A DNA stretch of 64,000 nucleotides. Origin: Trichopria drosophilae. Lineage: Eukaryota > Arthropoda > Insecta > Hymenoptera > Diapriidae. The position numbers were made by a program, and so were the translations under genes. How positions within the stretch are numbered: position 1 is the stretch's first letter; each line of letters opens with the position of its first letter. This document shows positions 34,738 through 45,040 of this stretch, in pieces. Below the pieces are notes generated by a model that made no database searches, was not told the DNA's origin, and saw only the letters and a list, made by a program, of their open reading frames with translations. The stretch covers positions 86,549,501 through 86,613,500 of the forward strand of contig CM059586.1 in assembly GCA_030407085.1 (NCBI GenBank), in the 5' to 3' direction.

Positions 34738-35193
34738 CAGTAGTCCCTGCCCTATAAGTTATATCGTCCGAAATTATATGTCTATCCAAAGTTATATATT
34801 TGGCTTGTGCAAAGTTATACCAGTCTCTTCCTCTCCTTCCCCCACTACATTGTTTCGCTGATCCACACTCGCTTCGCGCACTCACACACAGAGACACCCA
34901 TTGCACGGATATGAACAAAGATGCGGAAGTGGGAATACCCAGTAAACGAAAACGAATAGAAAGTTAAAAATACGATTTGAAATGAATTCAAGTGAATTAA
35001 AATGAATTAAAACGCATGAAAATGATTAATTGAATCCACTTTTTAATTCATTTTAATTCACTTGAATTCATTTCAATTAGTATTTTTAACTTTCTATTCG
35101 TTTTCGTTTACTGGGTAGTGAGGGGCTATAATTTTGGAGAATCTTCCGACATTGTGAAAGAACCGAGTGTATAACTTAGGACGGGACCTACTG
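34738..35193 (+). mobile_element. Tigger-like MITE, family B copy 3
   Basis: Flanked by TA (34736-34737, 35194-35195). Left end CAGTAGTCCCTGCCCTATAA, right end the inverse of CAGTAGGTCCCGTCCTAAG. The body matches 9779-10044 once the 178-bp insertion at 34938-35115 is removed. It lies about 250 bp upstream of the cactus TATA-like box. Confidence 0.85.
34938..35115. mobile_element. Young 178-bp palindromic MITE in family B
   Basis: Ends CCCAGTAAACGAAAACGAAT, inverted and identical. Arms of about 75 bp are nearly perfect, around a short unpaired centre. The TA duplications (34936-34937, 35116-35117) correspond to a single TA in the empty-site copy at 9779-10044, which proves the insertion event. 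Confidence 0.92.
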
Positions 35194-35450
35194 TATTGCT
35201 CAAAATAGCACCGCAGTTTGTATTGAAATTTAAATATTATACGAAGAAGTTATTCACAATCACCACACAATCACGAAACTACTCGTAAAGATGTTGAAGA
35301 ACATCACATGTTCCGTATGCGTTGTTTACTGTAATACAAATATTGAGAACAACTGACCATTAGCAATTGTAGCTCCGGCCAATCAGAATCCAGCGTTTCT
35401 ATCATATGTGCCGCCCTATGTTCAAGGTTCATGACTCCACCCTCTACATG

Positions 35451-35458
35451 TATATAAA
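35451..35458 (+). promoter_or_regulatory. TATA-like box of cactus
   Basis: TATATAAA about 400 bp upstream of the first in-frame ATG. A CCAATCAG word lies about 70 bp further upstream (35379). The transcription start would be near 35480. Inferred from position only. Confidence 0.4.
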
Positions 35459-35488
35459 CATGCTCCGTACTGTGAATTGACGAGATTC

Positions 35489-35502
35489 CCACCAGAGGGC
35501 AC
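35489..35502 (+). promoter_or_regulatory. CTCF-consensus match at the cactus promoter
   Basis: CCACCAGAGGGCAC fits the CTCF consensus CCASYAGRKGGCRS at all 14 positions. It lies about 35 bp downstream of the TATA-like box and 350 bp upstream of the start codon. Insects outside some lineages keep CTCF. Occupancy is unknown. Confidence 0.5.
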
Positions 35503-35849
35503 CGCGTAAGTTGTCGTGAAAGGCGACACTCGAACCTCTCTCGACTCACCGAGACGAAGGCAGTTCATTTTGAAGTTTGCTACTGTCAAGTCGCTTGAAG
35601 TGACCTTGGATAACAATCTGGAATCTTAGAATCCAATATTTCGTACGCGCTACAAAATTTCAAGTTTACCGATTGGTACAATTTTTATTCGGACAGTAGC
35701 CGAAAGTAGTAATAAATGTAAAAAAGTGAAGTTTTAGTAAAATATCGGTGCTAAATCTGACAATTTCCGAGTAGGAATCAACAGTGCACAGAGGTTAGGA
35801 AGTGAAAGTGAGGAAGTGTTTCCAGATTTGTCGAAACTCATTTGGAAAG

Positions 35850-38800
35850 ATGTGGCAACAGTATTCTATGGATACCGAAATGAAGGACAAGTCAGCGGAT
35901 AATACCAGGGTGGACTCTGGGTTTATTTCTAGTAGTAATTTACTAGTTAGTAGCTCAGATATATCATCAGATATCGAAGAACCCACCGAAATAAAAGAAG
36001 AAGTTCCTCCGGCGACTGTAGAACCAATGGTTCAGCAGCCAATGTTTGTCAATTCGGAGCAAACAGTGGACAGCGGGTTGGATTTGGGTCTGAGTAGTAG
36101 TTTCAGTCAAATGTCCTTGAAAAAGGAACCTGTGACTCCTTCGGAATACCCAGTACAATTAGAACCCCACGCCGAACTCATTCCTATTACAACTACAGTC
36201 GCCGAACCTATCTTCGCAGCAACAGTGAAGAAAGAACCTCACGAAGAGACAGAGAAACAAAAGGGACCTGTACAACAGTGGCATTTGTACTATGCACAAA
36301 ACAACGAAGGCAATACGTAAGTTACAGTTGCCATTTAACTTTTGGACATTCTTAGATTTGGTATTAACAGGATTTTTTCCTTCAGACCGCTTCACCGAGC
36401 AATTATCGAGGGCTATGAAACTGTAGCAGTTACTTTAATTCGATTGGCTCCGTGTTCGGGTCTGTTAGACATTTTGAATGATAACAGGCAAACACCTCTT
36501 CACCTGGCAGTTCTTACACGTCAGTCAGGAATGGCAAGGCGACTGGTTTTAGCTGGCTCCAACCCGTCGATAAGAAATTCCAGGGGAAACACACCATTGC
36601 ACTTGGCATGCTCGTCAGGCGATATTCATTCGGCTATGGCAATTACCACTCCGGTTTTACCTACAGAAAGAGAATATCTAAAGCCTGGACAGAGAATACC
36701 TGCCCTGCCGCAAGATTTGGAGCAATGGAACTATGACGGTAAGCACATTTTACAATAATTATCATAATGAAACAAAATGTTTTGGTTGATTGTTTCTAAG
36801 ATTTCAAATTATGTCGTTTTTATTAAATACATCGGAACTGCTACATTCGCGAGGGGGCGGAGTGTATCGGGCGAGATACGAGACGCGATAATATTCTATA
36901 ATTTGTCGCGTAAATACGGGTGTTCTTTCATATGGGAAACTTCTTATCGAAACTCGATAAGAAAAGTGTAAGGAGGTCGCGGCTTTCTTTCTACGTGACT
37001 TTCTCAGGCGCTAGACGCCTCTCTCGTAGTTAGAAATCTTAAAAAACCATTCTTACATCCGATCACAGCCAACGATTGAAAATTAGATCTTAATAAAATG
37101 GCGGCCAAACGACTCCATTGAACGTTACATTTCAAGTCTACTTTTGTTTACGAAAAATCAATTAAAGGTTACAAATTTTTAAAAAATATTCTTTTTTTTC
37201 TCGAATTTAGTGGGATGGATTAAAACGAAAGTAAAAAAGGCAATAAAGCGAGATCGGGAGTTAAAAAGGAAACGGACGGAAACAACGACGCGCCAGCGGT
37301 TTGATCAACTTTCGAGCGACGCAAAGCGTCTGGGGATTCCCCAAGATTCCCCCGTCGCCGCGCCCCGCTCCTCACGATCCCACGGTGAATGTACACACAC
37401 GTAAAAAAATTTCGTAAAGCATCACAGCCTACATAAATGTGATTTTCTCCTCGGGCGTTGACTTAATTTTCGATACTCTTTTCCCGCACGATTTTAGTCA
37501 AATAACTAAAATAATCGTGTTTACATTAAAACAAAGTTTGTTTTAGTAAATGAATGATCAAGAATAAAAATTAAAGAAAAAAATATTTAAATAATTAACA
37601 ATATAAATTGTTACTAAATCAAAAATGGTAGTAAAGTTAATGACGCAGCAAAAATTGTCGATCGAGCAATACTAGATCATTGATTAAGAAACAATTATAA
37701 AATCTGACGAGTGGAACAATTTAAGAGACAGTTGTCGTCAGCTGCGGTGACATCACGTGGGAATTCCGCGACTCGAAAACCTCGAGTGCACGAAACTGAC
37801 AAAGGAAAAACTTGAAGCGAGTGACGACTAGGAAGATACGTGTAATTTAAAGTTCAACCTTGAACAAGTGCGCATAGTTCTAACGGTAACGACGATATGT
37901 ACTGTTACTAGCACAAAGATCGACGTTGAAGATCATTCCGATCTAGAGAAAGTCAAAATCTTGAGTCAGTAGTAATATTACGACAGATCTAGCTGATAAA
38001 TTTGACTTTATTTTAATACGTAGTTACTCTTTGTACCGCTAGAGTCGATTACGATAATCGCAACCATTCGTGTATTTCGTCTTTTTGTAACTCGCTTAGT
38101 CATTTACACTTATTAAAAAATGGGAGGCCGCTCGATCTGAAATACATTTCTTCGCATTCTCGAAATATTGATACGAGCTATTTAAAACACTTTGGCGTCA
38201 CGAAAAACTTTTGCATCGTTTAAGAATAGCGATTGAATGGCCGACTCGCCAATGGTATGTTTAACTTGGCTCCTCTAAATTTAGCAATGGCTTTCTTTGA
38301 TCGGTACGAGCCTACTTTGGATCACCGGACAACAAATCCAGCGATTCATTTTGGTTCTTCCGAGTTCTATCTACACATAAACAATAGGCGCTTGTTTCTT
38401 ATATCACCTAAAGCATCCACATAAAGTAGCCCTTCCCATATTCTAATTTACCCAGACAGGCAAGATGGCGGATCCTTCTCGTATTCTAATTTTCCGCCAA
38501 AAACTTTTGCACTTTTCTAGAATCTTGTGAGAGGTTTTTATATCAATGTTAATTTACACGATTTTCTTTATTAGACAGATAACCGAACTGACTTATTGTT
38601 TAAATGTTTTTGTTTTTGAAAAGGGGTTTTTTTAGGTTATGTTGCATGCATTAAATTAGATTAGAGGAAGCGAAAAAATTAGAATAAGAGAAGAAGTTAG
38701 AATAAGAGGAATTAGAATAAGAGAAGGACTACTGTATTATGTTTTGTTTTTATTTTATTCAAAAGACCGAACATACCAAGAAATAAATTCAATTTTAATA

Positions 38801-41752
38801 CGTAAACTGCATCATCTTTGATAAGCGCATGTGCATCTAGGTTTTTAGTGTCCATATGTTGACGTAAATTGGATGTCCCCGCTTTCATTTTTTTCCGCTT
38901 TTCATCGTAAGAAAAGCTACGTCAATGCTACACTTGGATCACTGACGTAACGCTAGATCTGTTTTCACATTGATTTCGTAAATTTCGAGATAAATTCTAA
39001 CATAAATACAGTAAAGTAGTAGGTAAATCCACCAAATATTTTTTCCTGGTGAATATTGTTTCAGTGTTTAATAATAGAGTTCCTCGTTGATTAATAATTG
39101 GAATTTCCCAACGTTATATAAAATATATTACACATACGTCAATAAAGCCATTTAATGTAATTACGTAAAAATAAACACTCTTTCGACAGCTAACGACTTA
39201 GTCAGTCTTACTGTAGTAATAATAATATCCACATTCAAATGCAGGTTATCGTATTCCCAGAAATGGCGGTAAAAAGTCAGGATGTGATACATTTACGTGA
39301 ATGTATATAAAAATACAATAAAAAATGTGTAACGTAATGCGTAAAATTTTTGATATTCGAAATAGATGTGACTTTTTGTATTGCGTGGGTGGGAACTTCC
39401 TTGGGTATTTCCGGGGGGAAACTCCATCGGAGGGCCATCGAATGCGACACCCCTGGCTGGGGTTTTCCACGGCTGGGTATGCGTCGCGTGCGAATAGCCG
39501 GCGTCAGGTATTTTAAACCTTAAAATAACATCTGGCCTGGACGCCACCGCGACGTGATGTAACGAGTGCGCTTCAAAAAACCAGATCGTCTTATTTCAAT
39601 GAAGTTTAATTCCCAAGAAAATAATGCTTCGTCCAAAAATAAATTCAGATTTTTTTTAATGACTAAAAACCTGTTTCATTCCGAAGGAAGATTAACTAAA
39701 AAATGTGTACCAAGATTTAGGCCCTAATAAAAGTTTTCACGGAAATTAAACTTTCTCTATGATGACGTTGAAGCTTTTGTGGCACATTTAGTTGGAAATT
39801 TAACGGTGTTGTCCGTACGCCATCTGCTGTCATCGCCCGATACTTCCTACTATTTGTAATCTTAGGTATAATAATTTTCAATTTTTCAAAAAGATGAAGA
39901 ATAATGAATAGTTAAGGTTGTCAACAAAGGTTTGTTATTATTTTTATTTTATTAGATCTCGTTATTACACGGATGTACACAGGTTTGGATGTACCGATCA
40001 AAGAAGCATTCTGAATTAAAATATTGATAAATCGACTATTGCTATTGAAAAGAGAACTTAGCAAACCCTTTCAAGAGATATGGGTCAGCAACCGTAGATA
40101 TAGAAGGGAATAATTATCAATATAATAGGGTCAAGGCAACCATAGTAGAGGTTGTAACAACCATGGTGTTGCAACGTTGCCGAAAAAACTGGTTTCTAGC
40201 AGTTTGCGACAAACATAACCTAGGAACCGAAGGTCTTATCTATTCAGATTTGTTTAAAACCCGATCAAGGACTCAGATAGTGATAATTGATAGAACATTC
40301 ATTAAATTTGGAAAAACGTTATTACTAATTCAATAAGTAGGCCAACATTAAATTATTAATTGAAATAGTACACAAAAATAATTTTATTATATCAATTCTC
40401 AGTGAACGAGTCTTCAATAATACAAGTAGACTTTGACTAATAGATAGTAAAATATTATTACCTTAATCGACTTACTAAAAAAGTTATTAAATTTAATATT
40501 TTAGATTATTTGGCTCAATCATAGTTGATTTGTAACCTTTTTTATTAGCTATTTTCATGTAGTATAATCAACTATAAATTCTTTTCTGTACTTTCCAGTT
40601 TATAAGCAATAATTTAAAATGCGTTTGTCAATCTTAGATCTTACAAGAAAAAAATGATCAAGGTTGCAACGTTTAGGAATTTGCGTTCAGAATATCACTT
40701 TTAGTACAACGTAATATCTCAAGAATACACAATTATATAAGCTTGAGAAAGTAAAATTCGATATATAGAAATCAAACTCAATGAATGTAAAGATCCAAAA
40801 ATAACGAACACCCGTGACTAAACTATACCAAGATTCATGTCGAGATAATCAGAACAAAACCTGGAAATTGTGAAAATGTAAATTAAGCCCGCGTACAAAA
40901 GTAGTCCGAACGCTGTGCCTTCTTTATGCTAATAATATTCTGGGGATTTCCAAGAATCTCATTTTCTTTCCGGCGTGTAAAGAACATGAGAGATAACACG
41001 AGCTGCAGCCGTTAATTCGGTGATACCATAATCACGAGTGTTGAGATTTTTTCTGCAATTGTAGTCGACAAGCACGCAATGTTTTTTATTGTTAAAAACA
41101 ATCTATGATACCCGAAAATCGTCAACATTATCAGCGAAAGGAAATTTAGAGAGTAAAAAATTACATCATTTCTTTTCCATGTACACATTTTTAATGTAGG
41201 ACAAAAAAATGAGGACAGAATTTGGGACTTGATCCTCGGATCTTTAGATTGGCGGCCGATTGATTTGAAATCTTGAAACAATTTAGTCGTACTTCATCAA
41301 AGACATTCAGTAACTAATTTTATTCAATTTTTTTCATTGCAGGTAAAACAGTACTCCACGTCGCAGCAATAAACGGTTTAGTGCCACACGTACATCATTT
41401 ATTGCGACTGGGTGCCAATATCGAAGCCCGAGAAGGTCTTGAGGGCAGAACAGCATTACACTTAGCCATCGAATACGGTCACAACGAACTTATAAGATTC
41501 TTACTTCAAGAATGTCAGCTGTGTTTGGAAACACCGATGTATGATAGGAGAACAGCTTACCAGGTGGCGCTGAACACCGATCCAGCAGTCGCCGAAGAAT
41601 TGTTGAGGCACGGTGCTATACAGATCGAAGAGGAATCCGAAAGTGAAATGTCCAGCACGGATTCGGAATCGGAGGGTGAAGATATGGAGGAAATCCCACA
41701 TCACTTAGATGTAAATAGGAACGTCCCCGTACCTGTGTTCCAAGCGACGTGA
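35850..41752 (+). CDS. cactus: Cactus / IkB-family NF-kB inhibitor
   Basis: Cactus holds Dorsal/Dif/Rel-type NF-kB proteins in the cytoplasm until Toll signalling leads to its phosphorylation and proteasomal loss. Coding exons 35850-36316, 36386-36738 and 41343-41752 join in frame with GT-AG introns (69 bp and 4,604 bp) and give 409 residues. The first ATG (MWQQYSMDTE) was chosen; upstream in-frame sequence has no other ATG. Residues 22-27 are DSGFIS, an exact DSGxxS degron. A second, incomplete DSGLDL is at 74-79. Three SUMO-type motifs (IKEE, LKKE, VKKE; K49, K91, K127) lie in the N-terminal region. Six ankyrin repeats follow from about residue 153 (GNTPLHRAI, RQTPLHLAV, GNTPLHLAC, GKTVLHVAA, GRTALHLAI, RRTAYQVAL). 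The C-terminus is acidic and serine-rich (PEST-like). The frame looks intact. Confidence 0.95.
36934..36961 (+). promoter_or_regulatory. kB-like site abutting an inverted GATA pair
   Basis: GGGAAACTTC (36934-36943) overlaps CTTATC (36943-36948), followed by GATAAG (36956-36961). The GATA words form a perfect inverted repeat CTTATCG...CGATAAG. Close kB-GATA pairing is known in insect immune enhancers. Activity here is inferred. Confidence 0.45.
37332..37342. promoter_or_regulatory. Palindromic kB site
   Basis: GGGGATTCCCC is a full match to the NF-kB consensus GGGRNNYYCC and palindromic. It lies in the large cactus intron, 594 bp after the exon 2 donor. Confidence 0.5.
37759..37767. promoter_or_regulatory. 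kB-like site overlapping an E-box
   Basis: CACGTGGGAATTCC combines a CACGTG E-box (37755-37760) with GGGAATTCC, close to the Dorsal/Rel consensus. Located in the cactus intron. Confidence 0.4.
38424..38734 (+). mobile_element. Tigger-like MITE, family A copy 2, in the cactus intron
   Basis: TA-flanked (38422-38423, 38735-38736), 311 bp. Left end AAGTAGCCCTTCCCATATTC (decayed from CAGTAGTCC), right end the inverse of CAGTAGTCCTTCTCTTATTC. The word TTATTCTAATTT or its inverse appears several times. CAAGATGGCGGA lies at about 38459. No exon is disturbed. Confidence 0.85.
39391..39468. promoter_or_regulatory. Cluster of four kB-like sites
   Basis: GGGAACTTCC (39391), GGGTATTTCC (39403, one mismatch), GGGAAACTCC (39416) and GGGGTTTTCC (39459) within 78 bp of a GC-richer island in the cactus intron. 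Three fit GGGRNNYYCC exactly. The island could instead be an old repeat. Confidence 0.45.
40942..40951 (+). promoter_or_regulatory. kB-like site
   Basis: GGGGATTTCC, an exact GGGRNNYYCC match, 392 bp upstream of the last cactus exon. Confidence 0.4.
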
Positions 41753-42870
41753 ATAAAAGAAACTAAAACTTCGCGAATTGTATACACTTAGCACAATATA
41801 GGCGGTTGACGATGTTCGTTTGATGCAGGCGAACGTAACTCCGCTTTGCGACGAAAGGATCTGTGATGTATTAATTGAGTAAGGCTTAAAAATGACAGAA
41901 TGCGATCAAATCTTGACGATATTTTCGATCCATGCGGCCTGCATCAAACAAACGCGGCCACCCATCAATCATTTCGAAACCTCGCGATAAATCGGCGTAA
42001 TGCCGTGCGTATGTTATGGCCAAGACATTTTTCATATATTTCAACCTAAGTTACGTGTAGACTGGATCTTTTATAAGATATATAGATAGTCGTATATTAA
42101 ATTTGTTGTTATTGCGTATGAGGTCCACTAATGTTTGAATTGAATGAAAGTCTTTATTTATAATTATATTAGCGCAGTTATCTTTAGTACGTTCTTACTA
42201 AGATCCCGATGTTGGGACAACGTGCCGTCGTTTGGGATACGCGACGTACGATGTACAGAAAATGTGTCCCATTTAAGTGTAATACAGATTTTATAATGAG
42301 TGAATTTCATAATTCGAAAGAATCGCGAAACTTTTCAGTTCGAATCAAAGGCTCGATCTTGCTTTCCGGGCGTTTAAGGAAACGAGCGAGACACAAAACG
42401 AGAAATATGAGAATGTTCTGCGAACTCATTTCCTTGTCGTTTTTCGTCTGTTGGTATAAATCTGGAGTCCAGAATGGCGCGAAAATAGATCGCAGTCTGG
42501 CGACCCAATAGGCGGAGGACTTCAAAATAAAGGAGTCGAATCATTCACGAATTTTTGTGCGAAAGCAAACACGAGGATTCTTGTATTTGTTAGATGCAAT
42601 CCGAGAAACGGTGGCACATTATTTTATAAATAGTTTCGATTCGTAGAATTTGAATTTCCTTAATTTAATAGCAATGAAATAAGACATTGTTGTAATGTCG
42701 ATTAAACATTTTCGATGAATTGTAAAAATTTCAAGACGTCGACATGTAATCTAACAATTGTATAAATCTCAGATTGATATGAAATATCGTAAATCTGGTT
42801 CAAAATTGTATGTAAATGTGTGAATTATTTTCACAAAAGTATTACTTTGAAGAATAAAGTTTACAACGAG
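41753..42870 (+). other. Cactus 3' UTR
   Basis: Follows the TGA at 41750-41752. A perfect 13-bp inverted repeat GTTTGATGCAGGC (41818-41830 and 41937-41949) could close a ~105-nt loop in the mRNA. Polyadenylation signals AATAAA are at 42526 and 42853. The second is followed by a GT-containing stretch and is my preferred end. Small open frames here are not supported. Confidence 0.5.
42853..42858 (+). terminator. Poly(A) signal of cactus (preferred)
   Basis: AATAAA about 1.1 kb after the stop codon. An alternative AATAAA is at 42526. Confidence 0.45.
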
Positions 42871-43752
42871 ACTTAATAACAGTTTAATTTATTATCCTAT
42901 TTAAACAAAAACAGGCAATGGGAAATGGGCTGCAGAAAATTCGGGAATTCATTTTTTTATTGACCGCAGAAAGTCGCAAATGATATTGGTCAACAATGTT
43001 TTGTTGTTGGGAAACTGTGAGGGGGATTTTCGAAATAATTTTATGCGTAGAATCCGAATTCGAGGTTAGAATCGGCCCATCATGTCGGTCAGAGGATTTT
43101 AACATATTTGAGGGTTATGTACCTTTTTAACAGGCTTTCGGTGTATTTTTCAAGAATAGGGCAAATTTTTAAAGGGTCTTTCCATATCAAAATGTAACGT
43201 CTGGCGGTCGAGGTTCTTCGATTTTAAGTTATGAATTTTTAATGAAATAGTAGTTTTCGATACAAGTGCGTAAAAGTTTTTTCTACGAATGTGAGGGTTG
43301 CGGGACGAGCTGAAAGCGTGATTCGCATTCACATTAGTATAAAAAACATTTTCGCACATGCGTCGAACAATATTTAATGTTGCAAGTGTGTGTAAAATGC
43401 GCCAAAAAAAAGTGAAAAATGTGTAAAATAGCATTGTGTAACACAAAAGTCGTTTTTTCGGTCTACTCTTCGCGTTTCAAACTTCCAATCGATTTGCACT
43501 ATTTAAATATTTTTTTTTACTAAAAATCACGGGTATTTAGAACAAAAATTAGTTTTTAAAATTTAATTTTAAAAAATGTTAAATTTTACAAAAATGAAGA
43601 TTGTGAGACTTCCATATAAGAGATAATGACTTGAAATTTTACCTGGACACATATTTTTCGATGTGCAAAACATCAGTAAAATTTCAGGTAAATCGAAGAA
43701 ACTAGACCACGAACTGTTACATTTTGAATTCAAATGCCCATAAAATATATTA
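42871..43752. other. Intergenic, no gene
   Basis: Nothing supported. A 98-residue reverse open frame at 43150-43446 has no recognisable domain. Confidence 0.4.
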
Positions 43753-43960
43753 GTTTTTTATGCTGATGATGTTGCTACACCCATTTCTTATGAAAGTTGG
43801 ACGGAAATATCAATTTCAATTAATAACATTCTAAATGTTATATATACATGGTTGTTCAACAATAAACTTACATTAAATATCCTGAAAACATCTTTTATAG
43901 CGTTTGGAAATTATACTGATTTTATACCAGACTATTTACATATGGGCAAATCCACAGAAC
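43753..43960 (+). pseudogene. Small reverse transcriptase fragment
   Basis: Translation gives VFYADDVATPISYESWTEIS followed by INNILNVIYTWLFNNKLTLN and ILKTSFIAFGNY. This is the RT catalytic YADD box plus the downstream 'N.LTLN..KT..I.FG' signature of non-LTR elements. Everything before and after is lost, and the frame then continues into unrelated sequence. Confidence 0.8.
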
Positions 43961-44522
43961 TTTTCATTTTGGTGAAAAACAAAAATTGTTTTTTCAACTT
44001 CAAAGCACACGTTTTTCTTATGATACACATGTTTAATTGGTCAACTGAGACTAGGAATCCGTCCCTGTTACTCATTTTTAAAGGACGGCGTCGTGCACAG
44101 AGGGTTAAGAAATAAAAATTGTAGATTTTTTAAATGAATCATATTATGAAATTTTAATAAATGATGTAAACGTTTGATTTGAAAGATCCTTCTCTGTGCG
44201 GGCACGTACACTGGCAAATATATTTTGATACATTACATTCAAAACATAGCAGTAATTATAAATATAGTTTGAAAATATAAAATTTTGGGGTTATCGCCTA
44301 CAAAAATTGCTACCGAATGTAGGCCTACTCTATATAGTAATTACGTGTCTGTAATAGAAACCTACTTAGCGGACGTAATAGAAACCTACTTAGTGGACAA
44401 CTCATGTTTAACAGCGCTGAAAATACATTCTACAATTAAAGTATACATCTAGACATATAGTGTGCGTAAAATTAAATTTTGAATGGATTTTTTTTCATAA
44501 GCCCATATGAAATTGTATTTGA
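43961..44522. other. AT-rich spacer, no gene
   Basis: Includes a short direct repeat (GTAATAGAAACCTACTTAG twice near 44351-44395). Otherwise nothing supported. It is probably the flank or decayed 5' region of the retroelement that follows. Confidence 0.4.
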
Positions 44523-45038
44523 TTGCCACCAGGTGGCCGTAAGAGTAAAAGCTCTGTATTTTTCTACTCGGATAGTTTTATCATTTTATTGGTTTTAATG
44601 CGTGAAATGCATGAAAGGGAAGCTAAAGCCTGTAATGTCTTTCTATCTGGTAGTGGTTTAGTTACCTCCTCGGAGCAAGATGATGAGTTAGTAAAATCTA
44701 TCATCAAATCTGTGAAGATTCCTAACCTCATAGCTGAGAAATTCTTTCGTGTTGGTAGAGAAGTACCTGGTAAGGCAAGACCATTAATTATTAAATTCAA
44801 TAACAGGTATGATGCTCTAATGTTCTTAAAAAATAAGAAATATCTACCTAAAAATATTTTTGCTTCGTCTGACTCTACGGTATCTCAGAGGAAATATTTA
44901 CTCACACTAAGAGATGAACTTAATAAATATAATATATCTAATCCTGAAAATCCAAAAACTATTCGTTACACAAAGGGAATTCCGACTATAGTTTTGCCTG
45001 TGCCAAATATAAATAATAAAGATAGTACTTTAAACTAA
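44523..45038 (+). pseudogene. Retroelement ORF1, C-terminal part
   Basis: 171 codons. The second half looks like the conserved domain of Jockey-type ORF1 proteins: MHEREAKACNVFLSGSG, then a LIAEKFFRVGREVPGKARPL block and a KNKKYLPKNIF block. ORF1 proteins bind RNA and act as chaperones in the retrotransposition particle. No zinc knuckles are visible. The stop TAA (45036-45038) is two bases before ORF2 reading begins, consistent with reinitiation or coupled translation. The N-terminal residues up to about position 30 look unrelated, suggesting 5' truncation. Confidence 0.65.
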
Positions 45039-45040
45039 TA

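Larger units (their letters stand above)
36739..41342 (+). other. Large cactus intron, enhancer-like in parts
   Basis: Separates ankyrin repeats 3 and 4. Most of it is AT-rich, but 36830-37020, 37200-37400, 37730-37830 and 39370-39560 are GC/CpG-richer. Several kB-like motifs lie in those stretches and one near 40942. A family A transposon occupies 38424-38734. ATGGCGG words occur at 37099 and 39263. The short open frames inside (37210-37404, 38233-38424 and others) show no domain. Confidence 0.6.

Noticed and set aside
36342..36385. In-frame extension upstream of cactus exon 2 as an alternative start
   Set aside because: The acceptor TTCCTTCAG at 36385 and the phase match with exon 1 show this is intron. 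The extension has no conserved sequence.
44525..44537. GCCACCAGGTGGC palindrome as a CTCF site
   Set aside because: It departs from the consensus at the 3' positions and lies in retroelement ORF1, so it is probably coincidental.
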